Assembly: GCA_002633025.1 (NCBI GenBank)
Contig: NMRB01000508.1
Coordinates: forward strand, 278,889 to 342,888
From: Notospermus geniculatus
Taxonomy: Eukaryota > Nemertea > Pilidiophora > Heteronemertea > Lineidae
DNA length: 64,000 nucleotides
Direction: 5' to 3'
Shown piece after piece: positions 23,812 to 35,916 of the stretch. The translations under genes and the position numbers were made by a program. The notes beneath the pieces are model-generated. The model saw nothing but the letters and a program-made list of their open reading frames with translations, did not search any database and was not told where the DNA came from. Position 1 is the first letter of the stretch; the number at the start of each line of letters is the position of its first letter.

Positions 23812-24157
23812 CAGGATTCTCCACAGGGGTTGAAACAAGACTGGGCGCCGCTGGTGACGTCACACGGTTGTAACTGATAGCGGAAGCCGCTGCCGCACGT
23901 GCGTCCTCAGGGGGGCTGCGGGCCTCCCCAGAAAATTTAAATGTAGAAGCCCTGAAATGCCATTTCCCAACTTTTCGGAATGAAAATCTACTCCCGCCTG
24001 TGCTTGGAAAACCTCAGTGTTATTTAAAGTGAATAATTTTGACCGGGCGGTGATTTTTTTTTGACCGGGCGGCAGATTTTGAGACCGGGCGCTAAGGTCA
24101 ATCCTGCATTTTAGAACGGGTGTCGCACCCGTTCTGTTACACTAGTGGAGAACCCTG
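23812..24157. mobile_element. CAGGATTCTCCAC-terminal element, 5-bp target duplication
   Basis: The termini CAGGATTCTCCAC and GTGGAGAACCCTG are flanked by GGGTG. The second unit has the uninterrupted sequence near 31993. Confidence 0.85.
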
Positions 24158-24469
24158 GGGTGGCATGACCAGGAAGAAGCAGCCGAGTTTATTTTGACTG
24201 CTTGAAAAATACATAAAAAATACTTTTCTCATGCCTGGCACCACGGGAAATAGATTAGATGTTCCTCCCTGTAGCAGAACATTGGGCTTTCTGCATGCGG
24301 TATCAGGTTTCAAATGGGCAAGAAAATAGAAAGCAACAGTCGACAAGCTACACCCATCTTTTCCACAGTTACCGTTTGTTCCAATTCCTTACTTGTGTCA
24401 GTTTTTTCACCTCAGACTCCCTCATGCTCAACCAATTTCATTAGCTTTCACGAAATTCCCAGCAAATTT

Positions 24470-24760
24470 TTGTTGGTAAATGGTATTTTTCAGCTATCTT
24501 CATTTTCCCCGTAAATCTGACATATCATCAGAACAGATTCCTTTCTCAAAATCCATTTCATTTCAGCTCCCCCTATGCGGTGTTGCATTTTTCAAAATGG
24601 CCACCACTCGACAATTTCGTAAAACATGTAAAAAGTAAAAGAACTCTTCATGCCTTGTTATTTGGGAAAAGGAAGGCAATGATGCCTGTACCAACGGAAA
24701 TGTGATGGACTTAGTGAAAACCATGAAATCAGTTAGTATTACGGAGGAAGCGGTGAAAAC
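24470..24760. repeat. Decayed relative of the GATATCTCCGCAAC family
   Basis: Contains TATCTTCATTTTCCCCGTAA, TTCAAAATGGCCACCA and GATGCCTG words in the family order. The terminal arms are lost. The duplicate is at 32930-33170. Confidence 0.6.
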
Positions 24761-25304
24761 CTGATGCGGTGTGAGTAACGATTGGGAACAAACAGTAACT
24801 TCAAACGGAAAAGATCAATTTCCAGCGCTTCAGATAACAAAGATGTTGTCCAGTCTCACTCAAGAGTATTTCTTACCTATCTGATCCATGAAAGCTAACA
24901 AGCTTATAAGCCATAGAAGAATGGCTCCCTGAGAGCTGGCCATTGTCTCTGAGTTCTGATTACCACATGGGAGTGGCTAGTAGTCCTGATTAATAAAATG
25001 GTTCCTGTACACTTCAACAGGAAACCTGAAAAAAAAGATGAGATGGACTCATGAAACTTTTCTCTCGAATTAACGTTTGAATTTACAGTAGAAAAGGAGT
25101 CACAAAATGGTATTTGAATGTTATCTTTCATGTAACTCGGGGCCAAGTTAAATCTTTCTGAGGGTTCCTGGAAATAATATGAGAGTTTCATGTTGTTTTT
25201 GTTGTTATTTAGGTCCTCAGATTTTTACTTTGTAACTCGACAAGTTACAAAGTAAAACTCTGAAACCTTAGTTTGAGTGAAACCTGGAAGAAAAGGCTAT
25301 GGAC

Positions 25305-26228
25305 AGGGCTGGACGCAATGGTTCCTGGGCTCGCCGCCAGGCGAAAAATGGCGTAGCCAGCGAATTACTTTGTCGAACCAGCGAGTAGAATGCCTCATAG
25401 AGGATTTTTCAGGAATATATGCATTTTTGTCTCCCATTGCGTGAACACGCCGTATTAGTTGTGCTTTACGGTACTGTTTCCACGAAAGATATCCGTAGTG
25501 AGTAATCATATATGAATGGATACAATATCGCCGAAAATATCACGAAAATTCGGGATTTTGTGGCGGTCGTCTGCTTTCTGCTTATAGGCCAAGCCGAAGT
25601 CGAATGTTCGCTTTCACACTGTCTATCACCCCATGCAGATAAGAAATCACGCCTGTTAACAGCGTAATCGCCTATTCAATCAGCATACGCCATTGTCAGA
25701 AATGCCACAATGTGGCTTAGTAACAGAGTTCTTTGTCTGCTTTGCCTAATTCATGCATACACTGTACATGTAGTTCTCTATATCCAACCGCCAGTTCAGC
25801 ACGTCGTTCGTCGTTCACGTGCTTTTGTGACAAGTGCTGGACCGATTACTGGAATAAGTGAATATGTTTCTTTTTGGGCCTGTGAATGACTTGGATTATA
25901 GCCGACAAATAGTTTCTTCGTTGACGGGATTTCAGTGCTGCTGTGGAATTTTCCCATAGATCCTAATCCACAATGCCATAGCTACGCAGGCTGCCGCTAG
26001 GCTGCCGTAGGTAGCCTAGCGGTAGCCATTTATTTCGGATGGAGGGATTGCATCCCTCCATTCTGAAACAAACGTTCTTTGATAATTCTTTCAGCTGGCA
26101 CTCTTCTACATTCCGGATCCACATTTCAGCTGGAGAAGGGGGATCATGTAGGCCTAAACCTGATCTCCACTCCAGAATTCTCAACTCCTAAGAGTACGTT
26201 TTCCCCCTTGCATCGCTCGCCCAGAAAG
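25305..26228. other. Segment present only in first large unit
   Basis: The second unit passes directly from GGAAGAAAAGGC to the minisatellite, so about 920 bases here are an insertion or the second unit has a deletion. It begins CAGGGCTGGACGC; a matching inverted right end is not evident. Contains local hairpins (25980-26085). No gene recognised. Confidence 0.65.
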
Positions 26229-26238
26229 CTCTGGGTGG

Positions 26239-26440
26239 GGATTAGAGGTCAATGGAGTGAAACATGGAAGAAAAGGCTTTATTGGTTGTGGATTAGAGGT
26301 CAATGGAGTGAAACATGGAAGAAAAGGCTGTGTTGGTTGTGGATTAGAGGTCAATGGAGTGAAACATGGAAGAAAAGGCTGTGTTGGTTGTGGATTAGAG
26401 GCCAGTGGAGTCAAGTTTGGAAGACAAGGGAGGATGGAAT
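26239..26440. repeat. 51-bp minisatellite, ~4 units (first large unit)
   Basis: The unit starts GGATTAGAGGTCAATGGAGT and includes ACATGGAAGAAAAGGC. The period of 51 is a multiple of three, so false repeat-protein frames appear on both strands. Confidence 0.93.
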
Positions 26441-26848
26441 ACTTGTGTAAATCAGCCAGGTTTCCTTCACAAAGAGGGTGACAGTCACGACAATAATTAT
26501 TATGTAGGACAACTCACCTCTAAATCAACTTGTATGTAATGTGTCCACACAGACTTAGCCTATTTAAATAGTTTATTGCCAGCCAACTTTGACAGTTTTC
26601 TGCCAGACAAAAATATACGTGACCACCAACGTTATCTCTAACATTTTGATAACCTTCATATCCTGCCTGATAGACCAGCCTGTACTGGCCTATTTTTTGA
26701 AATTGACAGTGTAGACAGGCACGTACACATATCCAGAAAGGAGAAATGACCGATTTGATAATGATCACTCTCTACCTGGAAAACGACATCTGCTCATACA
26801 TATACATTTCTGAGACCCATCACAGCAAAACCCGTCTAGATGCACAAG

Positions 26849-26991
26849 CAGGGTTTCTGCCAGAAATATTTTTGAGGGTATGCAGTTCTTCAAAATCAGC
26901 AAAAACCCCATGAAATTAAAGAAAATGGCCCTTTTCTGTTCCTCTGAGGGTACTCACAGCGTACCCTGCGTACCCTCTGGCGGAAACACTG
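26849..26991. mobile_element. CAGGGTTTCTGCCAGA-terminal element, 5-bp target duplication
   Basis: The termini CAGGGTTTCTGCCAGA and TCTGGCGGAAACACTG are flanked by ACAAG (26844-26848 and 26992-26996). The second unit has an empty site near 34943. Confidence 0.9.
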
Positions 26992-27236
26992 ACAAGATAT
27001 CAACCAGGATAAACCACTCCAGGAGATAAAGGAAGAAATGTATTAATTTTTTAAAAGACAGACAATAAGCCTAGGCCTACTGAAATTGACAAAATGTTGG
27101 TCTCAACTTGCCAACTTCGACTCAGAGCGACTTGTACTGGTTTTGTGGCAACGGATCACATACATTATGTTCATTATAATGACCATTCTTTCAGCCCTTT
27201 TTTCATAGGTTCAGAAACTCAATTGTAGAATGTACT

Positions 27237-27565
27237 CAGTGTTCTCCAAACCAGTTAAAAAAAGGGCGGCCCGCCCCTCTTAAAAATACCGACGGCAAAA
27301 TCCGCCCCTTTTAAAAACGGCCCGCCCCTCTTAAAAATTCGTCTGCCCCTCTTAAAAATTCATCTGCCTTAATATTTATGATTTAGATCGCTCAATTATG
27401 CATCTCAGATGCTCAGAAAACGCATCTCAGCGCACCTAAAGTACAAATTTCGCTGGGGGAGGGCCCCCAGACCCCCCACAGAAGGTGCCTTTGGCTCCTC
27501 GCGCGGTACCTTCGCCACCAGGCCCATCGCCGCCCCTCTTAAGACCAAAACCTGTGGAGAACACT
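27237..27565. mobile_element. CAGTGTTCTCC-terminal element, first unit
   Basis: The ends CAGTGTTCTCC and GGAGAACACTG are flanked by TGTACT on both sides. The interior contains repeated GCCCCTCTTAAAAAT words. It is present at the same place in both large units, so it pre-dates the duplication. Confidence 0.85.
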
Positions 27566-28239
27566 GTGTACTCTATGGAAGATGTAAGATGATGTACCTA
27601 CATTACATGTATTTCAGGATAACGATGAACATCTGTAGACAGTATTCTTTGTCCTACTTCATTCAACCTTCACATACAACATGTAAGTCAACTATCACTT
27701 CTTAACTTTATTCTTTTTCAAAGGCATCATTTTTTAAATCTTAGTCTGAAAAGTTAAGTGGTACCACTACATTTTAATTGGCTTGGAATTTATGGGACTC
27801 TGCTGCAAAAAGTGTTTCTGTTGGAACCATAAATTTGTAATACATTCATCATATACAAACATTCAAGGTTACACTAATGATATTATCATAATATGGCCAT
27901 GTGATTCACCCATTGAGCTGTAAACGCGAGCACGGGGAGACGTGATAAATAAGAGATTTCTCACAGTTTAGGATCACGAATGCACTTTCGGGCACCGTTT
28001 TATGCTTTCAGTTTGGCACCAACAATAATGACAGAAATGTCCTACTGAAAGCCACGTCATTAATGTCAATCAAGTCACGTTTTTTCTCTGACTGACCATT
28101 AATATTCTGACAAATACATGTACCACAAGGATATCCTTCACATATTATTCAAAATATTATTTCAGGAGTGCAAGCACCCACTTACATGTAGGGCATTATA
28201 GCTACTCATCAAACAATATTGGGCGATATTGAGGATATG

Positions 28240-28387
28240 TAGGAGGAAACCGGAGCCCCCGGAGGAAACCTACGATGTCGAGGAGAGATCGCCCTCTCTA
28301 CCACATAAAGACACTTGCACAATCTGGGGATCGAACCCGCGACCTCAGTGGTGGCAGGCGCCGATGTTTCCACTGCGCCACCCCGTC
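28240..28387 (-). mobile_element. tRNA-derived SINE, family 1 (second unit)
   Basis: The second-unit counterpart has intact A and B boxes; the tail reads GGTTTCCTCCGGGGGCTCC. Confidence 0.85.
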
Positions 28388-29074
28388 ACCCCATGTGTTC
28401 CAGAGCTGAATTAGGGCTAGGCCATTGTTACGTAATGACTGATGTAACTAAAATTTATCACGAGAGCATTCACAGTCCCGCGATAGGACACCGACAAATT
28501 CGCACGACGGGGTCGGCGTCGAACGCAAGATCGCACGTCGGTCGCCGCGCTGGTCGTGCGTCGAAGTATGAACTAGGCTTAAATGAGTAGTTGTAACTAC
28601 CCTTCATGCAGCATCATGAGCCTAAGGCTCTTTGCTGTAATATACCCCATGGAGTTAGCACCCGCACTCCCGAGATCTTCACAACACGTTTACAATGCGG
28701 CCCATAGCACCGTTTTCCAATGACATGGAAGGGGGCCACGCAAAAACAGGATGCACACTCCTGCGTCAATGGGCCGTGATTACCCCAAGGCTTTCATAGT
28801 TTAGAATTATCTAGGTCACCCCTGTATAGTGATGTACTTGAACTCATGAAACACAACAGATCAAAGGTAGCGTGATAGGCATACAATACAAATTCAGTGA
28901 ATGAAGAGTATAATGCTAGAGAACCTAGTGATCATCTACCTCGACATGTTTTATATCGTGGAGCGCTATAGTCTATGTATCTATGGTTGAAACCATACCA
29001 GAACGTAGAACAAAATGTTTGAAGAGCTTCTGGCTGAAGGAAATTGTGACCAAACTGCAAACTGCAGTCTCAAG

Positions 29075-29216
29075 CAGGGGGATCCACGAGTTCGGAAAAG
29101 AGGGGGCGCCCTGTACTAGAAACATAGAAATCTGCTGTGAATTTCAATGATTTGCACGGTCGATTTTACAGATTTGTTCGCCAAAAGGGAGGCGCACCCC
29201 TCGGGATCCATGCCTG
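29075..29216. mobile_element. CAGGGGCGGATCCAGG MITE, second-unit copy of 20611
   Basis: Counterpart of the 20611 element in the second large unit, apparently the same length. Confidence 0.8.
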
Positions 29217-30472
29217 TCAAGGCTCCATCCTCCCCACTACACCGGCCGATATACCGCCATTGTACATGTACATGTACATGTAGACGTAGAGTTCACAACC
29301 ATAGGCCTTTAAAAATTCTTAGAGAGTAGGCAGACTGCACCATCACAACGCAGTGTTTTAGAAACTTCTCCACAATATGATGAACATAGATCGAACCAGG
29401 TATACATGACACGGACATTGCTTTAGCAAAGATTCTAGTTTATCCATACCAGGCGGAGCATGTAGGTCTGTCATGTCGGGGGAGCCAACCGCAGTCGGGA
29501 ATGATGAATGAAGATTTTTTACAACAAGAAAAGTTCAAACCCAATAAGAAGAAACGACATTTTGTGGCCCACTTTGCCCAAAGGAAATTTGAGAAAGTGG
29601 GCAAACGTGGATTATTAGAACTACATGGAAACGCCAATGAAATATGGCATACGTGGGCTGTGGTGGCGGTAGGGGCCGTCCATTTAGTATGTATGCACCA
29701 AGGGGAAGAGGGGGTTGACACCAATGCGTACAGGGTGAGGGGGTCCAAAAATTGTGGTTTTGGTGTGTATATGTACGTACTAAATGAACGACAGAAGGAA
29801 ACTTACATGTAAGTCTGTTGGGGAAATCAGAGCCAATCAGAGTTGAAATCTATCATAAGAGATTCTGATTGGCTAGGAATCCAACCAATGACCACCAGGG
29901 ACGATAAAGGAAGGCATGTTTAGTTTTCACTACACCATCATGACATATGGATTTTGTCCCTTTTTGGCCTTCCCACCGCCCCAAGATCACCTCCTGGAGT
30001 CCTTGGTTTTGATTTACCATCATAATCACATCCGCCGGCCGCCACACGTCCTTGAAAATGACATTCCATCCGCTGCCAGTCGAACCCCTGACGCTATTTG
30101 TCACTCCATCAACACATTACTTAATGCCGCGGATCCTGTAACTACCAACTAAAATTGATGAAGCCCACTTATTTCGTGTAACCAAGGCAACGCAACAGCA
30201 GAGTCCTTGGCGAAGGATACGCCGTCAAGTTGCAGCATATTGTCAGTTATTTCCAGGTTGGTGCTGTATCATATGAATGGCCTTGTCAGGAAGGGGGACA
30301 TTGAGAAAATATGACAAGCAACGAAAGTGGTGGCATGACAGCAGTCTGGGTTTTCATCCCAGTAAAATCCCGTAGCACATAATCACTCAAGAGAAATATT
30401 TATGACTGATATTTTGTTTCGAAAACCAAGGCGATTGATAGGCAATACTTTGACTTGAGTTCCACCCCAAAA

Positions 30473-30627
30473 CAGGGGCGGACCCAGGATTTGGGAAAAG
30501 AGGGGGCGCCCTGTGCTAGGAACATTGAAATTTGCACCCAATTCCAGAATTTCACGGTTGATTTTACAGATTTTTTGGCCAAAAGGGGAGGTGTGTGTTT
30601 GGTGCGCCCCCTCTGGATCCGCGCCTG
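30473..30627. mobile_element. CAGGGGCGGATCCAGG MITE, second-unit copy of 22009
   Basis: It has the same insertion site and the same CAAAA flanks as 22009, so this insertion pre-dates the large duplication. Confidence 0.87.
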
Positions 30628-31117
30628 CAAAAGGTGAAGTCGAATGATTATACCCAACTGTAGGCTAATATCATGCCACCATCAGAAAGAATATTTTCCC
30701 CAACAAGTGATTGTTATGTTTCGAATCCTCTTTATGATAGAACCTTTATTTAGAACGCTCAAGGCAAAAACTTGCATGTTCTTCATGAATCATGAAAAGG
30801 GTCTAAATGTCAGCCTTTCCCTCTTATTCATTTCACATGTGTTTACCTCGGGAAAACCGAGACATGGCAAGGGGTAACAAACAGGAAACATACAAAAAAC
30901 ATGACAGAACAAATAAATACTGGATCCTGGAACCTCAACCCATAAGCGAACTAGGGAGGTTCAGTGTTCTGAGTCTCGACTCCGACTCCAGAGGATTCCT
31001 TTTTTGGGAACTACGTCACCAAATAAATTGAATGGTGTTTACTCATTCAGGAGAACGAATAGAACCCACGACCTGGGTGGTAAATTTATCTCCGACTTGA
31101 AAAATCCAAAGGGGCTG

Positions 31118-31304
31118 TTCATTTTCGTCATTTGAGGAATCTTCAGTTGTGATCCTTGAGAAAATGTGGAGGAAGCAATGAAGCTGCAAACTGCAGCGAT
31201 TATTCTGTACAGCACAATAAATAATCCCTGCAACAAGTGCATAGCTTTTTCCGTTTTCCCAAGGATCACAACCCAGATTCCTCAACTGACGAAAGTGAAC
31301 AGCC
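31118..31304. mobile_element. Fold-back element copy 3, uninterrupted
   Basis: This second-unit counterpart of 22658-23125 without the nested insertion gives the pre-insertion sequence. Confidence 0.82.
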
Positions 31305-32208
31305 TGACTCGGAGTCGGAGCGAGAGTCAGACCAGATCTTAACCTCGCTACTGTACATTCTCTCCGGGTTCTCTGGTTTCCTCCTGCTGTAGAACTGCCC
31401 AATAATGTCTTGTGCTGTAACTCTATCTGGCAGGCAGATAGTCTCAATTTCAATATTTTTCCATGGACACAACTCCCGGCTCAGTCCCAGATTAGGGCAT
31501 TTCTATTCATCCTCACCTAATCAGGACACCGCCCCAAATAGGCCTTCAGAACTTCTGACCAGCATTGCACGGAGATGTATACTCAGGGGCTAGAATTGTA
31601 CCACTTTACCCTATAACTCTGCAGCTTCACTTCATGCTGCATCATAATTGACCTGAATCATGTGTCCTTGCAACCCTCCAGCATCCTGAAATTCAGATAC
31701 AACCGCCCAGAATAAACAACACCTCAATACTATTGATATTGTGATTTGACACGACGCATAAGTAGAGAACTTGAGATTTCAAGGTCGCTAAAATAAGTCA
31801 TTCAATAACGGATGTCCCTTTGTGTATGAACACTGAATAACTAGCCAGCAAAATAACTCAACAATACTTGACCGAATTTTCAGTTAGGATTGTCAGAGAA
31901 ATTATACCAACATTCACAAATACGTACATGAAGTTTGGAAGTGGTAGAGTCCGTGGTGCTCATGGAGTTTTCACATTCGGGGGTTCGTGATCTGGGTGGG
32001 CATGACCAGGAAGAAGCAGCCAAGTTTGTTTTGACTGCTTGAAAAAAAATACTTTTTTCATGTCTGGCACCATGGAAAATAGATTAAGATGTTCCTCCCT
32101 GTAGCAGAACATTGGGCTTTCCACATCACAGGTTTCAAGTGGGCAAGAAATAGAAAGCAACAGTCGACAAGCTACACCCATCTTTTCCACAGTACCGTTT
32201 GTTCCAAT

Positions 32209-32802
32209 CCCGGGGGGGTCACTCCCTGGCTCAACATTACCCCATGTGCGTGCCTAAAAAAGCGGGTTACCCCATGTGCGTGCCTAAACATTCGGGTTTC
32301 AGCTCAGTCTTTTCTAGAGTTTCAGATTGTAAAGTTCCACTTGAAAAAGACCCCGGTTGGGGTCGAAAATTCGTGAATTCTGGAGATTGACTTCTTGTTT
32401 ATTATCCTAAAAAAGCGGGAATAGGGGGTGATTTTGCTGATTTTCGGCGGGCCCGCGCGATTACAGAGAGGCCCCTTATTTCCCTATCATTCACACAAAA
32501 AGCCTAGGCGCCAGCATATTTCTCCCGCACAAGACCCATCCTGAATTATAACTTTACTCCTGCCCGCAACAAAAGGCAATGTTCCATCGGCAACAGCAGC
32601 GGGAGGCGGCTGACAGAGCGGGAAAGGCAGCGGGACTTGGCGCGCTGACTGTGTTCATCGTACGGGAGGGGGCGGGGGATATTCTTTCTGCCAGCTGGAG
32701 GGGGTGGGGATCATGAATTCACTGATCCCGCCAGAGGGGGCCTTTTCAAAAAGCAAGGAACACACATGGTGTATGGCCAGTGTGGGGAGTGACCCCCCCG
32801 GG
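32209..32802. mobile_element. 594-bp TIR element with 8-bp target duplication (hAT-like, non-autonomous)
   Basis: The ends are perfect 17-base inverted repeats beginning CCCGGGGGGGTCACTCC. They are flanked by the direct repeat GTTCCAAT at 32201-32208 and 32803-32810. The paralogous site at 24378-24385 holds one GTTCCAAT and no insert. An 8-base duplication fits hAT transposition. There is no transposase frame. Confidence 0.92.
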
Positions 32803-33761
32803 GTTCCAATTCCTTACTTGTGTCAGTTTTTCACCTCTCAGACTCCGTCATGTCCCTAAATGCTCAACCAATTTCAGTAGTTTTCACGAAATTCCCAGCA
32901 AATTTTTGTTGGTAAAATGGTATTTTTCAGCTATCTTCATTTTCCCCGTAAATCTGACGTACAGAACAGATTCCTTAAAATCCATTTCATTTCACTGCAA
33001 TGTCCACTACAGCTCCCCCTATGCGGTGTTGCATTTTTCAAAATGGCCACCATTCGGACGGCAATTTCTTCATAAATGTACCGTGTTATTTGGGAAAAGG
33101 CATGCAATGATGCCTGACCAGTGGAACTGTGATGGACTTAGTGTAAACCATGTTGAAATCAGTTAGTATTACGGACGAACCGGTGAAAACCTGATGCGGT
33201 GTGAGTAACGATTGGGAACAAACAGTAACTTCAAACGGAAAAGATCAATTTCCAGCGCTTCAGATAACAAAGATGTTGTCCAGTCTCACTCAAGAGTATT
33301 TCTTACCTATCTGATCCATGAAAGCTAACAAGCTTATAAGCCATAGAAGAATGGCTCCCTGAGAGCTGGCCATTGTCTCTGAGTTCTGATTACCACATGG
33401 GAGTGGCTAGTAGTCCTGATTGATAAAATGGTTCCTGTACACTTCAACAGGAAACCTGAAAAAAAGATGAGATAGACTCATGAAACTTTTCTCTCGAATT
33501 AACGTTTGAATTTGCAATAGAAGAAAAGGAGTCACAAAATTGTATTTCACTGAAAATTTCGGTGTTACATGTATCTTTCATGTAACTCAGGGCATGCAGG
33601 GCCAAGTTTCTTTCTGAGGGTTCCTAGAAATAAATACAGAGTTTCATGTTGTTTTTGTTTTTACATGTATTTAGGTCTGCAAGTTACAAAGTAAAAATCT
33701 GAAACCTTCTAAAGTTTGAGTGAAACCTGGAAGAAAAGGCTTATGGGCCTATACTGGATGT

Positions 33762-34523
33762 GGATTAGAGGTCAATGGAGTGAAGCCTGAAAGAAAAGGC
33801 AATACTGTAAACCGTGAAATTTTCGCGTGCGTTTTATTTTCGCGATTTTCGCGTTCAAGGGTCAAAACGCGAACATAAATCGCGCGAAAATTACTCTTCT
33901 TATTATTCTATTGAAGCTGAAGGGTTCCAATCGCGAATATTTATTCTTCGCGAATTCGTAGATCGCCAAAATCGCGAACATTTAGCGTCGCGAAAATATC
34001 ACGGTTTACAGTATTGGATGTGGATTCGAGGCCAATGGAATGGTGAAGCCTGAAAGAAAAGGCTTGATTGGTTGTGGATTAGAGGACAATGGAGTGAAAC
34101 ATGGAAGAAAAGGCTGTGTTGGACGTGGATTAGAGGCCAATGGAGTGAAGCCTGGAAGAAAAGGCTGTGTTGGTTGTGGATTAGAGGTCAATGAGTGAAA
34201 CATGGAAGAAAAGGCTACATTGGTTGTGGATTAGAGGTCAATGGAGTGAAACATGAAAGAAAAGGCTACATGTAAATTGGTTGTGGATTTGAGGTCAATG
34301 GAGTGAAACATGAAAGAAAAGGCTACATGTAAATTGGTTGTGGATTTGAGGTCAATGGAGTGAAACATGGAAGAAAAGGCTATGGTTGTGGATTAGAGGT
34401 CAATGGAGTGAAACATGGAAGAAGAGGCCATGTTTGATGTGGATTAGAGGCAGTGAAGCCTGGAGCGAGGCCAAGGCTGTGTTGGTTGTGGATTAGAGGC
34501 CAATGGAGTTTAATTTGGAGGAC
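33762..34523. repeat. 51-bp minisatellite, ~11 units (second large unit)
   Basis: The same unit as 26239 is expanded and more variable in length. The first unit is interrupted by the MITE at 33805-34011. Confidence 0.93.
33805..34011. mobile_element. TA-flanked MITE, 207 bp, inverted orientation
   Basis: It is the reverse complement of the 19198 copy, with TA flanks, inserted in the first unit of the 51-bp minisatellite of the second duplication unit. Confidence 0.9.
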
Positions 34524-35193
34524 AAGGGAGGATGAAATACTTGTGTAAACCAGCCAGGTTTCCTTCACAAAGAGGGTGACAGTCATGACAATAATTGTTA
34601 TGTAGGACAACTCACCTCTAAATCAACTTATGTAATGTGTCCAAGCAGACTGTAGCCTATTTAAATAGTTTATTGCCAGCCAACTTTGACAGTTTTCTGC
34701 CAGACAAAAATATACGTGACCACCAACGTTATCTCTAACATTTTGATAACCTTCATATCCTGCCTGATATACCAGCCTGTACTGGCCTATTTTTTGAAAT
34801 TGACAGTGTAGACAGGCACGTACACATATCCAGAAAGGAGAAATGACCAATTTGATAATGATCACCCTTTACCTGAAGGAAAATGACATCTGCTCATACA
34901 TATACAATTCTGTGACCCATCGCAGCAAAACCGTCTTAAGTTGCACAAGATATCAACCAGGATAAACCACTCCAGGAGATATAAGGAAGAAATGTATTAA
35001 TTTTTAAAAAGACAGACAATAAGCCTAGGCCTACTGAAATTGACAAAATGTTGGTCTCAACCTGCCAACTTCGACTCAAGAGCGACTTGTACTGGTTTTG
35101 TGGCAACGGATCACATACATTGTATGTTCATTATAATGACCATTCTTTCAGCCCTTTTTTCATAGGTTCAGAAACTCAATTGTAGAATGTACT

Positions 35194-35515
35194 CAGTGTT
35201 CTCCAAACCAGTTAAAAAAAGGGCGGCCCGCCCCTCTTAAAAATACCGACGGCAAAATCCGCCCCTCTTAAAAACGGCCCGCCCCTCTTAAAAATTCGTC
35301 TGCCCCTCTTAAAAATTCATCTGCCTTAATATTTATGATTTAGATCGCTCAATTATGCATCTCAGATGCTCAGAAAATGCATTTCAGAGCACCTAAAATC
35401 CAAATTTCGCTGGCGGAGGACCCCCAGCCAGAAGGCGCCTTTGGCTCCTCGCGCGGTACCTTCGCCACCAGGCCCATCGCCGCCCCTCTTAGACCAAAAC
35501 CTGTGGAGAACACTG
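35194..35515. mobile_element. CAGTGTTCTCC-terminal element, second unit
   Basis: This is the orthologous copy of the 27237 element within the second duplication unit, with a short internal deletion. Confidence 0.85.
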
Positions 35516-35916
35516 TGTACTCTATGGAAGATGTAAGATGATGTACCTACATTACATGTACATGTATTTCATGATAATTATGAACATCTGTAGACAGTAT
35601 TCTTTGTCCTACTTCATTCAACCTTCACATACAACATGTAAGTCAACTATCACTTCTTAACTTTATTCTTTTTCAAAGGCATCATTTTTTAAATCTTAGT
35701 CTGAAAAGTTAAGTGGTACCACTACATTTTAATTGGCTTGGAATTTATATGGGACTCTGCTGCAAAAAGTGTTTCTGTTGGAACCATAAATTTGTAATAC
35801 ATGTACATGTCAACTTTAAGTTTTTTCCAATACTATGATGAACCCTGTGACAGAATGGAACCCCTTGCTGTCGCAATTGAACCTAAATATTTTTTTCTGG
35901 CGAAACCCTGGGCAGT

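Larger units (their letters stand above)
17396..27846. repeat. Tandem segmental duplication, first large unit
   Basis: The sequence from CATCATATACAAACATTCAA at 17396 recurs from 27847. The unit is 10.45 kb because it contains an internal 2 kb duplication (17699-19696 and 19697-21458) and several insertions absent from the second unit. No conserved gene is found inside, and identical short open frames in both units are copies of non-coding DNA. An assembly duplication of two haplotypes is the main alternative. Confidence 0.93.
27847..35802. repeat. Tandem segmental duplication, second large unit
   Basis: The second copy of the unit begins directly after the first with no spacer and ends at TTTGTAATACAT (35791-35802), which matches 27845. 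It is 7.96 kb. It lacks the internal 2 kb duplication and the insertions at 22771, 23812 and 26849. It carries its own insertions at 32209 and 33805. Confidence 0.93.

Noticed and set aside
26181-26481. Repeat-protein-like frames on both strands (W-I-R-G-Q-W-S-E and complementary N-P-Q-P-T-Q-P-F-L-P)
   Set aside because: They are produced by a 51-bp minisatellite whose period is a multiple of three, so every frame without a stop looks like a repeat protein.
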